The position numbers were made by a program, and so were the translations under genes. Shown here piece by piece: positions 37,601 to 47,565 of a stretch of DNA of 64,000 nt. Below the pieces are notes generated by a model. That model made no database searches, had not been told where the DNA came from, and saw only the letters and a program-made list of their open reading frames with translations. The stretch's first letter is position 1; every line of letters begins with the position of its first letter. The stretch comes from Leucothrix arctica (lineage in GTDB: Bacteria > Pseudomonadota > Gammaproteobacteria > Thiotrichales > Thiotrichaceae). The stretch lies in NCBI RefSeq assembly GCF_003172895.1, contig NZ_QGKL01000042.1, positions 1-64,000 of the forward strand, given 5' to 3'.

Positions 37601-38994
37601 GGAATGCTGAAGTCTTTCAGAAGCTTCGCCAGCTTATCGGCATGAACCAGCTCATTTTGGCGGCCTTCCAACTTATTTGCATCGTTCGGATTTTCAAAAC
37701 ACAGCGCTCCCAAACCATGTTGTTTATCATAAATGCCATGCCCATCAAAATGTAGAACGTGATAAGGCATTTTAGCGTCGCGAGCGCTTTGTAATTCCTT
37801 TTCCAAAGCAGCTAAGGTTGGTGGACTCAATATTTTCAATTGCACCAAATCACCCAGTTTCTCTACCGCTTCAACTAAAGGCAGGGCACTAGCGCGGTGG
37901 TCGATATACCCAATGCCTTTTTCTTCAGGACGTGGACTCAACAGTAAGATTCGAATTGGGAGGTCGGTGAGGCTAGGCACTTGCTGTTTATAATTTGGCA
38001 AACGACGGCGTATGCGTACGGGATTAGCACCATCGCTAAGGTAAGAGTCATCATGCAATAGCTCCCAAGGCAGGCTTTGTAAGCGACTGGCGGCTTCATT
38101 GGCTTTGAGTATTGCTTCCTGACCATGCTCAAGAGTACTGGCGTCTACCTGTACCGAAAAACGTCGCTCAACTTCATTGCGTGCTTGTTGCCATGCGGTA
38201 AGTGGCTGTTGACAAACATCTTGCCCAAGCGCAGTAGTGAATAATGCCTGTCCCCACTCTGCTAATTGCGACTCTGTCTTCTCAGCCCGGTTTCGAAACG
38301 AGCCTACTGGCCAGAGCAAATACTGCTCAAGATACCAGCTAATTTCTTCCTGTTCTTTTTTTCCAATAGGCGCAGTGAAACGGAATGGGCGGCTTTTTAC
38401 CTCGCGCTCTTTGCTAATATCATGGGGGATATACGTCAGTTCAGCACGGGCGCTTAGTTTTTCAGCTCCATTGTTATCAGTAGTTAGACAGGGTTCTGAT
38501 AGCTCTAGTAGTAATTCAGCCATGGGCTTGTTTTCGACTTCATCTGCTTTTGGCAAATCATGATCAGGTGCGCGATGGCCCAATGCTGCCATAATATGAG
38601 GAAGTTGCTCGTCGAGTTTGCCAACCTCTGTTTCTATTATTTCACCCGCAGGCTCTTCACTGAAATAGCGCTTTAGGGCCGCAGGTTTAATGCCGGGAAG
38701 CATTAAAGGTATTGCACGGTAGTCTGGGTTTTCTTTTTCTACTTGTTCAGCTATTTTGATCTCATCAAAAACCCAGTCGGAATTGATGGTGTTGGGACTT
38801 ATAACAACCAAAAAGTTACTGGCAGTACGAATTGCCGTTTCTATCTCAGGGCTGAGTTTATCTCCACCTCTTAAATTGCGTGAGTCTGCCCAAACATTAA
38901 TCCTGTGATCTTCTAATTTTTTACGAAGCAGTCTGACGAAACCATCATCTTGGGAGGCATGGGAGAGGAATACATGACGGGAGTCTGTGGACAT
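34672..38994 (-). CDS. TIR-CHAT-STAND(NB-ARC)-TPR protein, candidate defence effector
   Basis: A 1440-residue multidomain protein. Residues 7-140 form a TIR domain (HVFLSHASQDDGFVRLLRKK) with Trp74 and the putative NADase Glu78 in SDWVFDE. Residues about 345-570 form a CHAT caspase-like protease with catalytic His419 (FDGHG) and Cys472 (LEACQTA). A STAND/NB-ARC ATPase follows, with P-loop GQGGAGKTT at 627-635, Walker B LIVIDN near 711 and the LLFTTRE sensor. The last third (from about 1100) has roughly six TPR-like repeats as the presumed sensor. All key residues are intact. Family knowledge links TIR, CHAT and STAND modules to anti-phage abortive infection. Combining two candidate effectors in one chain is unusual. 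The function is inferred. Confidence 0.88.
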   Translation of the reverse strand: MSTDSRHVFLSHASQDDGFVRLLRKKLEDHRINVWADSRNLRGGDKLSPEIETAIRTASNFLVVISPNTINSDWVFDEIKIAEQVEKENPDYRAIPLMLPGIKPAALKRYFSEEPAGEIIETEVGKLDEQLPHIMAALGHRAPDHDLPKADEVENKPMAELLLELSEPCLTTDNNGAEKLSARAELTYIPHDISKEREVKSRPFRFTAPIGKKEQEEISWYLEQYLLWPVGSFRNRAEKTESQLAEWGQALFTTALGQDVCQQPLTAWQQARNEVERRFSVQVDASTLEHGQEAILKANEAASRLQSLPWELLHDDSYLSDGANPVRIRRRLPNYKQQVPSLTDLPIRILLLSPRPEEKGIGYIDHRASALPLVEAVEKLGDLVQLKILSPPTLAALEKELQSARDAKMPYHVLHFDGHGIYDKQHGLGALCFENPNDANKLEGRQNELVHADKLAKLLKDFSIPLVFLEACQTAQSEENPNASVAASLLEEGITSVVAMSHSVLVETAKRFVTKFYQALAKGQRVGAAMLAGQKELMRNTYRLPIQGAGDFHLQDWFVPILYQEQHDLQLFAWIPSEAAQKMQKQQRQTRLGRLPEPPEHSFIGRSRDLLKAERLLTHQSYVVIRGQGGAGKTTVAVELTRWLVKSRRFNRCAFVSVKEYTHDSAVVEILLQQLVNANYNLAAEYGGNVDQALQAIQRTLENERTLIVIDNMESLLADTTNKQAVLDMLARLPEAKLLFTTREALPEPFHHKAREIKLGELGLNDAKSLVMKVMNNEGLSLRHDDAGNTPQEVNDLVQSVGCHARALVLLARELAQRGVTATTENVREIMQDLERRYPEQRENSLFASVELSLRRLSPKIRKQIYGLSTFKGGGVIWAIGVVLELDRNETISILSKLVEVGLASSAGTDYYKFDPSFSFYLDTSIDKEQRYGFKRKCLAVTEKLFDFIYENFSKDTNLSYKLIHLDLLNILSMFDELANDFISGTCDEDLFIDKLFRFEQLLMSLNYQEALGKVKEWQKLVNTLNDGSVSYSRERFFADQVKIERLQRQGALDLSLIESKALLNKIESSDFEATDKDFSIAHALLGRSLRHLSKLKEGEANIEKAIDYAEKAKAKELTALFYTDLGDCLRDGNSLQDAELAYKKSAFLCKEAGNFGGNLIANFQRGSALLDMKKLNEALEVYDLCWNLVNDLGEHQLAAPIWHQIGSVHSEIGNLDAAEQAYRKSLSINNKNPNKNGEAKTLHRLCKLYKLRNSLKESVDIGWKAADIYKEIADVWYEGGIRNSIANSLIKLERYDEARTDLVRAIECKKPYVHDAQIWNTWSALYDLEQTCGKTEAALLARKEATDAYLAYRRDGGENNSVAGCLVLEIGRLILNGNITDAQQLIEDTLIDDSWDEHKNFLQKLQAIVVGNRNLALVKDERFNYILEVELILLLEFLG

Positions 38995-39186
38995 GAAAGA
39001 GCTCTTGTGTGGTAGTTATTAGTAGTATAACAAATAACCATAGAGAACCCGCCATATCTAGTTTGATATGAAAAAATTTCTATTTCAAGTGGCGAAATAT
39101 GTAAATAAGTACCTGCCTTTCCCCCGTTTACATAAAACAACCACTAGGCTGCTTAATCAATTCAAAGAGCTAAAGGAGAGTCAAAC

Positions 39187-39210
39187 GGGTCACATAGTTT
39201 TGTGTGACCC
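39187..39210. promoter_or_regulatory. Perfect 8-bp hairpin in the ettA upstream region
   Basis: gggtcaca (39187-39194) pairs with tgtgaccc (39203-39210), 62 bp before the ettA start and about 190 bp upstream of the divergent TIR-CHAT gene. Without a T-run it is more likely an operator or 5'-UTR structure than a terminator. Confidence 0.4.
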
Positions 39211-39272
39211 TAGGAACAACAACCGCGATACGGCATAATCCTATTGATACAGATAATAGGAAATCACTGCAA

Positions 39273-40943
39273 ATGGCTCAGTACATTTACACAATGAATG
39301 GGGTGGGCAAAGTTGTCCCACCCGGTAAGCACATCCTCAAAGACATCTACCTTAACTTTTTCCCCGGTGCCAAAATCGGTGTGCTTGGTTATAACGGTGC
39401 GGGTAAGTCAACCTTGCTGCGCATTATGGCTGGACTAGATACCGACATAATAGGTGAGGCCCGTCCACAACCCGGTATTAATATCGGTTATCTGGCACAG
39501 GAACCACAGCTAAACCCCGACAAAGATGTGCGTGGTAATGTTGAAGAAGGCTTAGCTGTGATTCTGGAAGCACAGGGAAAGCTGGATGCTGTTTACGAGG
39601 CTTATGCTGAACCTGATGCAGATTTTGATGCGCTGGCAGCAGAGCAGGGCCGTCTGGAAAATATCCTACAAGCATCTGACGTGCAAAACCTTGAGCATAC
39701 GCTTGAAGTTGCAGCGGATGCGTTGCGTCTACCGCCTTGGGATGCGGATGTCAGGACGTTATCCGGTGGTGAGAAGCGCCGTGTGGCACTGTGCCGTTTG
39801 TTATTGTCATCGCCTGATATGTTGATTCTCGATGAGCCAACTAACCACCTTGATGCAGAGTCAGTGGCTTGGCTGGAGCGTTTCCTACAGGACTTCGCGG
39901 GTACTGTGGTTGCGGTAACCCATGATCGCTACTTCTTGGATAATGTGGCTGGCTGGATTCTGGAATTGGATCGCGGACAAGGTATTCCATGGGAAGGTAA
40001 CTACTCCTCTTGGCTAGAGCAGAAAGAAAACCGCCTGACGCTGGAAAAAAAATCCGAGCAAGGCCGCCTCAAAGCCATGAAGGAAGAATTGGAATGGGTG
40101 CGCTCAAACCCTAAGGGGCGTCAGGCGAAAAGCAAAGCGCGTATGCAGCGTTTTGAAGAGCTATCTTCTAGCGATTATCAGGCGCGTTCAGAAACCAATG
40201 AGATATACATTGCGCCCGGCCCACGTCTGGGAGACTTGGTGATTGAAGCCAAAGGTATTAGTAAATCGTTTGGTGAGCGAATGCTGTATGAAGACCTTAA
40301 CTTCAATCTCCCTAGAGGTGGAATCGTCGGTATTATCGGGCCAAATGGTGCGGGCAAGACCACGCTGTTCCGCATGATTACCGGTGAAGAAACGCCAGAT
40401 AAAGGTGAGTTCACTGTTGGTGAAAGTGTAGAGATCGGTTATGTCGATCAATCACGTGACTCGCTTGCTGATGATCGATCGGTCTGGGAAGAAATTGCTG
40501 ATGGCCAAGAAATTATTACCGTAGGTGGTTATCAGATTTCGTCTCGCGCGTATTGTGGTCGCTTTAACTTTAAGGGTGACTCGCAGCAAAAGCGTGTTGG
40601 TGATTTGTCGGGTGGTGAGCGTAACCGAGTGCATTTGGCGAAACTGCTCAAGTCAGGCGGCAACCTAATGCTGCTTGATGAACCGACCAATGACCTTGAT
40701 GTGGAAACCTTGCGTGCACTGGAAGAAGCATTGTTGAACTTCCCTGGTTGTGCGGTGGTTATCTCGCATGATCGCTGGTTCTTGGACAGAATTGCTACCC
40801 ATATTCTAGCGTTTGAGGGTGACTCACAAGCGACGTGGTTTGAAGGTAACTATAGTGACTATGAAGAAGACTATAAGCGCCGTCATGGTAATAAAGAGCT
40901 GAACCCTGAACGCATCAAATATAAAAAGCTAAAAACGGCCTGA
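39273..40943 (+). CDS. ettA: Energy-dependent translational throttle protein EttA (ABC-F ATPase)
   Basis: A 556-residue ABC-F protein of the usual EttA length. Two ATPase domains are complete: [12 protein letters not shown] with [12 protein letters not shown] and [11 protein letters not shown], then [12 protein letters not shown] with [12 protein letters not shown] and [11 protein letters not shown]. Between them lies the ABC-F linker ([20 protein letters not shown]) that touches the peptidyl tRNA. It gates early elongation according to ATP level. ATG 39273 gives the standard [14 protein letters not shown] start. Its last 270 codons are duplicated at 46.6-47.5 kb, which suggests that this copy came in with the neighbouring defence genes. 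Confidence 0.95.
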   Translation: MAQYIYTMNGVGKVVPPGKHILKDIYLNFFPGAKIGVLGYNGAGKSTLLRIMAGLDTDIIGEARPQPGINIGYLAQEPQLNPDKDVRGNVEEGLAVILEAQGKLDAVYEAYAEPDADFDALAAEQGRLENILQASDVQNLEHTLEVAADALRLPPWDADVRTLSGGEKRRVALCRLLLSSPDMLILDEPTNHLDAESVAWLERFLQDFAGTVVAVTHDRYFLDNVAGWILELDRGQGIPWEGNYSSWLEQKENRLTLEKKSEQGRLKAMKEELEWVRSNPKGRQAKSKARMQRFEELSSSDYQARSETNEIYIAPGPRLGDLVIEAKGISKSFGERMLYEDLNFNLPRGGIVGIIGPNGAGKTTLFRMITGEETPDKGEFTVGESVEIGYVDQSRDSLADDRSVWEEIADGQEIITVGGYQISSRAYCGRFNFKGDSQQKRVGDLSGGERNRVHLAKLLKSGGNLMLLDEPTNDLDVETLRALEEALLNFPGCAVVISHDRWFLDRIATHILAFEGDSQATWFEGNYSDYEEDYKRRHGNKELNPERIKYKKLKTA

Positions 40944-41420
40944 TATCTCCCGTATAAGTAGAAATACTGCACATGACTACTTTCTTATATTTGCTTATTG
41001 AGCATAAGTTAGTGGTCTACCTGCTCTTTCAGCGGCTTCGGCTATATTACCAATTCTATAATTTGCATTACTTTCTGACGATCTACTTTTTGTGGGATTG
41101 AATATCATGCCTACCTGTTGTTGCAGAGTAGCCATTATTAATGAACCACCAACAGGCCATCATGCTTATTAAAAACTGCACTGGCCACACAGCTACTCAA
41201 ATCATTGTGCCAAAAGCCACCATCTCCATAATGCTAGTTGCTTTGTTAGCAATGCTGTTGCTAATACTAGGAAAGCTAGCTAAGACAGCCCGTACCTTAT
41301 GATCGTATTGCCTAAGTTAAACGGAGGGCAGCGCGGCAAAGGAATGACAGCTAATATCTCAGAGCAGATAGCTCATTAATGTTTTACGCATACTAGTGAT
41401 TTTTCAAAAGGTTGAAATTT
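40944..41420. other. Intergenic region between ettA and the WD40 gene
   Basis: A 477-bp gap between convergent genes. It contains only a 46-codon frame at 41162-41302 with one hydrophobic helix (ISIMLVALLAMLLLILG) and no good ribosome binding site. A weak tttcaa/ttgaaa hairpin lies near 41395-41415. I see no terminator comparable to the one following the second ettA copy, which fits foreign sequence here. Confidence 0.35.
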
Positions 41421-44400
41421 TTAGTGTGCGGGTAAACCAGCAGGCGTTTTTCGGTAGGCTTTTCTCCCTTCTAACCACCGAACTAGTTGATCCAGTTTCG
41501 TTTCGTTGAGTCTAGGCATCTCCAGTAGTGGACGAAATTTGCGTGTTTCATCTGTCCATGTAATATGACGACCGAGATGAGGGAAGAGCGCTGGCCTCAA
41601 TGTCTCAGCTTTTATTATTTCCAAACCATCAAGCTTTATTTCCCAAAGGAAGTTCAAAGCTGCCTCAACCTCGTCAGGTGAAAATTCATATAATAAACGA
41701 TGAACAGCTGAGTTTAACTCCCAAATGCGTATTTTATTAAACCCCTCTGAAACTGAGGCCAGCATGCTACCATTTGGGCTGTACGCTAGGGCAGCTATCC
41801 CCGTTAAGTGTCCTCCTAAAAACTTAAGTTCTCTATCATCAAAGACATCCAAAAAGCGTACATTTACACCTCCAGCAAAAGCCAATACTTTACCATCTGG
41901 GCTGTATGCCAACCCATTTGAAGCGTTATATCCTTCCAGTGTCTTCAGTTTCTCACCACTGATAGCATCCCAGAGCCGTATACTCTCACTTGAACCTGAT
42001 GCCAGTACCTTGCCATCTGGACTATATGCAAGAGTAGAAACTGAACCTTTATGCCCTTCAAGAATCTTCAGTTTCTGATCATTCTCAATATCCCATAGAT
42101 GCACTGAATGACTTCCCCCAGAAAAAGCTAGTACTTTGCCATCCGGGCTGTATGCCAGAGAAATATAAAAGTTATCTACTTTAAGCATTTTCATCTCATC
42201 ACCAGTAACAACATCCCAGAGCCGTATACTCTCACTTGAACCTGATGCCAGTACCTTTCCATCCGGGCTAAACGCCAAGGTAGATACTCTGCCATCATGA
42301 CCTTCCAAAACCTTTATTTTCTTACCACTCTCTGTATTCCAAAGGTGTAGAGTTTTATCCATTGAACCTGAGGCCAAAATTTTTCCATCAGGGCTATAAG
42401 CTAATGCAGTGCTTGGATAAGCAGCTCCTTTCAAGGTTTTTAATTTCTCACCACTAGCCAGGCTCCAAAGAATTACGTCTGACGAGCCCGTACCCGAAGC
42501 TAAGATCTTTCCATCTGGACTGTAAGCCAAAGCAGATAAGTTCATACCAAAGCCTTGCAATGTCTTAACTTTTTTGTTGGTTGCTATATCCCAAAAACGC
42601 ACTGTTTGATCCATCGAGCCGGACGCCAACACCTTACCATCTGGACTGAACCTCAAGACTTGCACTTGACTCTTATGACCCTCCAAGGTATTCAATTCCT
42701 TTCCATTTTCAACGCTCCAAAGACGAACCGTGTTTCTTCCCCCAGCTGTTGCTCCCCCAGCAGAAGCTAATATTTTGCCATCCGGACTAAAGGCAAGCGC
42801 AAACACATTAACATCATGACCTTCCAATACCTTTAATTTCTTACCACTCACTGCATCCCATAGACGTATCGTATTATTTACTGAACCTGTTGCTAAAACT
42901 TTACCATCTGGACTGTAGGCTAATGCTTGTATGCTGCTGGAGTGCCCGCTGAGGGTCTTCAGTTTCTCTCCGGTTTTAATATCCCAAAGAAGAATTGCTT
43001 TATCCTCACCGGCTGAAGCTAATATTTTACCATTCGGGCTATAAGCTAACCCACTTATCAGCCCAGAGTGACCTTTGAGAGTTTTTAGTAGCTGACCAGT
43101 TGTGGCATCTCAAAGACGCACTAGGCTATCTCCAGCAGAAGCCAACATACTACCGTCCGGGTTATAAGCCACAGCATGCACACCAGATTTATGACCAATC
43201 AGTGTTTTTAATACCTCACCAGTTGCAACATCCCAGAGTCGAATTGTTTTATCTTTTGATGCTGAAGCTAGGGTTTTGCCGCTCGGACTATACGATAACC
43301 CAAGCACCTCTTTTGAGTGTCCTTTAAAAACATTCAACTCCTCACCAGTTGTAGTACTCCAAAGACGTACAGTTTTATCCTCTCCCCCTGAAGCCAAGAC
43401 CTTACCGTTTGGGTTATATGCCATTGCAAAAACTGAAGCCTGATGCCCCTGAATCGTTTTTAGCTCCTCCCGAGACGTAGCATCCCAAAGACGTAATTTA
43501 TTGTCCCAAGATCCAGAGGCGAACACTTTACCATTAGGACTGTACACAAGTGTTGCTAATGAGGCCCCATTAACCTGTAATGTTTTTAGTAGCTCACCAT
43601 TGGTTACGTCCCAAAAGCGCATAGTCTTGTCTTCCCCAGCAGAAAGCAGAACTTTACCGTTAGGGCTATATGTCAGCGCATACACGTTAGAAACATGGCC
43701 AATTAAAGTCTTCATCTCTTTTCCACTAGTTGCATCCCAGAGACGCACGGCTCCGTCCTGAGAACCAGATGCCAAGACCTTGCCATTTGGACTATATTTT
43801 AGTACATGAATCTCAGAACCGTGATTAGTTAAAATCTTCAATGATTCACCGCTACTTGCATCCCAAAGATGCACCGCTTTATCTTCTCCGGCAGAAGCTA
43901 ACATCTCTCCATTAGGGTGATATTCAAGAGTTTTAATCCGCTCAGTATGCCCCTTTATTATTTTGATTTCTTTGCCACTGGCCACCTCCCAAAGGCGCAC
44001 AGTTTTATCTTTTCCAGCAGAGGCCAATACCTTTCCATCGGGGCTATATGCCAACGTCATCACCCAATCTGAATGCCCCTTCAGAACTTTAATTACCTCA
44101 CCTGTTTTAGCATCCCAAAGGCGCACCGTTTCATCCCAAGAACCGGAAGCCAAAGTCTTTCCATTCGGGCTGTAAATTAAAGCTGTTACGATAGAGCTAT
44201 GCCCCTTTAATACTTTGATATGCTCCCCATTTTGAGCGTCCCAAAGATTTATAGAGTCGTCTTCACCGGGTGATGCTAGTGTTTTTCCATCGGGGCTGTA
44301 TGCCAACGCGTCCACCGCCTCGCCCAGGTTTGCAGAATCTGTAGTGAATCTTTGTGGTTCAAGGCTATCGGAACTCATGAGGCTCAGTTCACTAAAAACT

Positions 44401-46541
44401 GAAGGGCGAATAGCCACTTTGTTTTTGGGGATTTCAAGGTTTTCAGCTCCTAGTGTATAAAGTATTGCTGATCGCAAACTATCTGTATCACTCATGTTTT
44501 TACTATTAGCCAAAGCTGACAGTGCTTTTTCTTCTAAAGCTTTTGATAAATTAAAATTCGCGATTTTTATACTCTTTTCAACTTCGGCTTTTGCTTGCTG
44601 GGCCTTTCTTTCAGATTGAACAGCAAAAAATGTAGCCGCAAACATTACTACAGCAAAAACGGCCATAGTCACTGCCAACCACTTCAACTGTTTCTGCTTC
44701 CTCAACTCCTCTCGCTTTTCAGTGTCTCTTAAGTCAAGACTAGCCGCGATAAACCGCTGCTCCAAATCATTAGCCGCACAAATACCACTACTTAACCACT
44801 CCTCCGCAACAGCCAATCGCGACCCTGTAAATAACCAAGAGTTCTTCTCCCCATGCTTGACCCAATCTTGAGTCGCACTACTAACCTGATGCTGTAACCG
44901 CAGCTGCTCCCTATCTTCATCAATCCATTCTCTCAGCTGTGACCATCCCCGAATCAAAGCCTCATGAGAAACCTCAACAAACGCTAGCCCATCTTTTCGC
45001 TGCGTAGTCAGCAACCGCGCATCTGTTAAAGTCTGAATAACCCATTGAGAATCATCTTGCCCTTCAAACTCTTCCAACTTCGATCGTCGTCGAGTGTCCT
45101 CCGTGCCTGCTCCCGGCTGTACCAACCGCCGGAAAATTAATCGGCATTGCTTCTGAAACTCAGGCGAAAAACCCTCATAAATCTGATTTGCGCGCTGCTC
45201 CAACGCACCCACCAAACCACCAAACTGCTGATAATCCTCCAACCGTAAAGTACGTGACTTCCGCTGCTCCCATAACTGCATCAACGCATACTGCAATAAA
45301 GGTAAACTACTAGGCTGTTGCTTCACATCCTGCAAAATAACCTGAATTAAACCCGCTTCCAGCTCACAACCCATACGCCGTGTAGGAAGCACAATCGCCT
45401 CCCGTAACTCATCCTCATTCATCGTATTAAGCAAGTATTGCTGACTCTCAAGACAGCGTGACAGCTGAGGATAAGCACTACAGTTTGCATAAAAATCAGC
45501 ACGCAATGTCAGTACCACAATGATCCGGCCAGTCGATTCCGCCGCAGCTGACAACAAGTTATTTAGTAAGGATTGACGCTCCTTCTCGTCATGGCATAAG
45601 GTAAATACTTCCTCAAACTGATCAGCCAATATCACTAAATAACGACTGTCATCACCATGCAACCATTCCAAACCCAAGTCATGTAACTGCAGTGGCTCTT
45701 TGTGAAATTTCTCTATTAGCTCGCGTGTATCCCAGCGACTTTTTAGACTTAGGTGCGCATTAATTGCAACCGCAAGACTCTGTAGTGGTTTTTCGCCGGG
45801 TTTGAAAACTAGTTGAGGCCAATCATTGCTATCAGGCAAGGCACTATTTTGCAAAGCGGCTAATAAACCTGCACGAGCTAACGAAGACTTCCCACTCCCT
45901 GAAGCACCAATAATGGCAAGAAACCTTGGCTCAAACTCTTCACACGGTGATATTAGCTTATCCACAGGCTGAATATGCCGGAGTAATAACTGGGTGACCT
46001 CACCACGCCCGAAGAAAAACGGAGCATGTTCAATATCAAAATACTGTAGACCACGATAAGGATTTTCCAGGTTATCAGTATTGTCACCCGAACCCGGCTT
46101 TTCATTTCTAATGCCTGCTACAAGGCGACTATAAGTATTAGTTTCTTCTACAGATCCATGAAAGCGAACACCATTATAAGCCTGCAAAAAAGGCGGAAGT
46201 TTAGCTATTGCATCCTCTGGTGCATCTGGCAACAACACAGGTATCACCCGCAAACCCTGCTGGGTGATACTCCGATCCAACGCTACTCGCATTTCGGCCT
46301 GATGCCATGGCCCCTCACCATGATTACCAATAAAAATCAGACAAACATCACTGGTCTTTAAAGCCTGCTCTAGACCTTCTTGCCACTTTTCACCAGGTAT
46401 CAAATCCCATTTATCTAACCATGGATCGAAACCTTCTTTGCGCAGTTGCAAGGCTAATTTTTCAACAAGTGGCTTGTCAGCAGAACTATGGGATAGAAAT
46501 ACCTTTAACACGGATTTTTCCTTGCTGTATTTAAAAGACAT
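41421..46541 (-). pseudogene. TIR-nSTAND-WD40 (21 repeats) protein gene with one in-frame TGA
   Basis: One 1707-codon frame read from ATG 46541, interrupted only by TGA at codon 1144 (43110-43112). Order: TIR domain (residues 10-145, VFLSHSSADK; Trp79 and putative catalytic Glu83), nSTAND ATPase (NPYRGLQYFD at 160-169, P-loop GASGSGKSS at 212-220, Walker B YLVILADQFEE), one transmembrane helix at about 621-642, then 21 WD40 repeats from about 741, then a 100-residue tail ending GLPAH. The TGA replaces the Trp codon of a repeat that otherwise reads VRLWDATTG, so a single G-to-A change explains it. Repeats continue in frame past it. The gene may be newly inactivated, or may yield a 1143-residue protein plus a 476-residue WD40 piece from GTG 42851. 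Confidence 0.85.
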
Positions 46542-46637
46542 GGCTCACGCATTGTAGGTTGAAAAACAACCTAACGGAATCTAATATCGAGCTTTCCATA
46601 CAGATAGCTTCTCAGGCTACTCAAGTCATCCCGTCAA

Positions 46638-47459
46638 ATGCAAAAAAGCAAAGCGCGTATGCAGCGTTTTGAGGAGCTATCTTCTAGTGATTATCAGGCG
46701 CGTTCAGAGACCAATGAGATTTACATTGCTCCCGGCCCACGTCTGGGTGATTTGGTTATTGAAGCTAAAGGCATTAGTAAATCCTTTGGTGAGCGAATGC
46801 TGTATGAAGACCTAAACTTCAATCTACCTAGAGGTGGCATCGTCGGTATTATCGGGCCTAATGGTGCGGGTAAGACCACGCTGTTCCGCATGATTACGGG
46901 TGAAGAAACGCCTGATAAAGGTGAGTTTACGGTCGGTGAAAGTGTGCAGATTGGTTATGTCGATCAATCACGTGACTCGCTTGCTGATGATAGATCGGTC
47001 TGGGAAGAAATTGCCGATGGCCAAGAGATTATTACCGTAGGTGGTTATCAGATTTCATCTCGTGCGTATTGTGGACGTTTCAACTTCAAGGGTGACTCTC
47101 AACAGAAACGTGTTGGCGACTTGTCGGGTGGTGAACGTAACCGAGTGCATTTGGCGAAACTGCTTAAATCAGGCGGCAACTTAATGCTGCTCGATGAGCC
47201 AACCAATGACCTGGATGTGGAAACCTTGCGAGCGCTGGAAGAAGCTCTATTGAACTTCCCAGGTTGTGCCGTTGTTATCTCTCATGATCGCTGGTTCTTA
47301 GACAGAATTTCGACTCATATTCTAGCATTTGAGGGTGACTCACAAGCGACGTGGTTTGAGGGTAACTATAGTGACTATGAAGAAGACTATAAGCGCCGTC
47401 ATGGGAACAAAGAGCTGAACCCTGAGCGTATTAAGTATAAGAAGTTGAAGACGGCTTGA
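46638..47459 (+). pseudogene. ettA: Second, 3'-half-only copy of ettA
   Basis: Residues matching EttA 287-556, that is the end of the linker and the whole second ATPase domain. Similarity begins abruptly at about 46645 (aaaagcaaagcgcg) and runs to the stop. By eye about 70 of 810 bases differ from the intact copy, almost all at third positions. Only two residues change (Glu to Gln in GESVEIG, Ala to Ser in DRIATHI). No promoter or ribosome binding site is visible. A hairpin and ordinary chromosomal genes follow, so this is probably the displaced native 3' end of the host ettA. Confidence 0.88.
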
Positions 47460-47491
47460 TGCATTGTGTTTCATTGGGTTACTAATTATTC

Positions 47492-47513
47492 AGGGTGGCA
47501 ATTCTGCCACCCT
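47492..47513 (+). terminator. Hairpin after the partial ettA copy
   Basis: agggtggca (47492-47500) pairs perfectly with tgccaccct (47505-47513) around attc. It lies 33 bp past the ettA stop and is probably the original ettA terminator, also serving the convergent gene at 47566. The T-run is weak. The intact ettA copy has no such structure. Confidence 0.6.
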
Positions 47514-47565
47514 TCAATAACTGGCACTACTGAATGACATGCTTTGTGCTGATTGTAATGCGGAA

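Noticed and set aside
41421-42851. The 476-residue WD40 protein as an independent gene
   Set aside because: The frame is continuous with the upstream TIR-nSTAND-WD40 frame apart from one TGA, two further WD40 repeats lie between, and the only start is an internal GTG without a ribosome binding site.
41421-46541. The regular WD40 repeat periodicity as a CRISPR-like or tandem DNA array
   Set aside because: The repeats are about 123-126 bp, in frame, and conserved at protein rather than DNA level; they encode beta-propeller blades.
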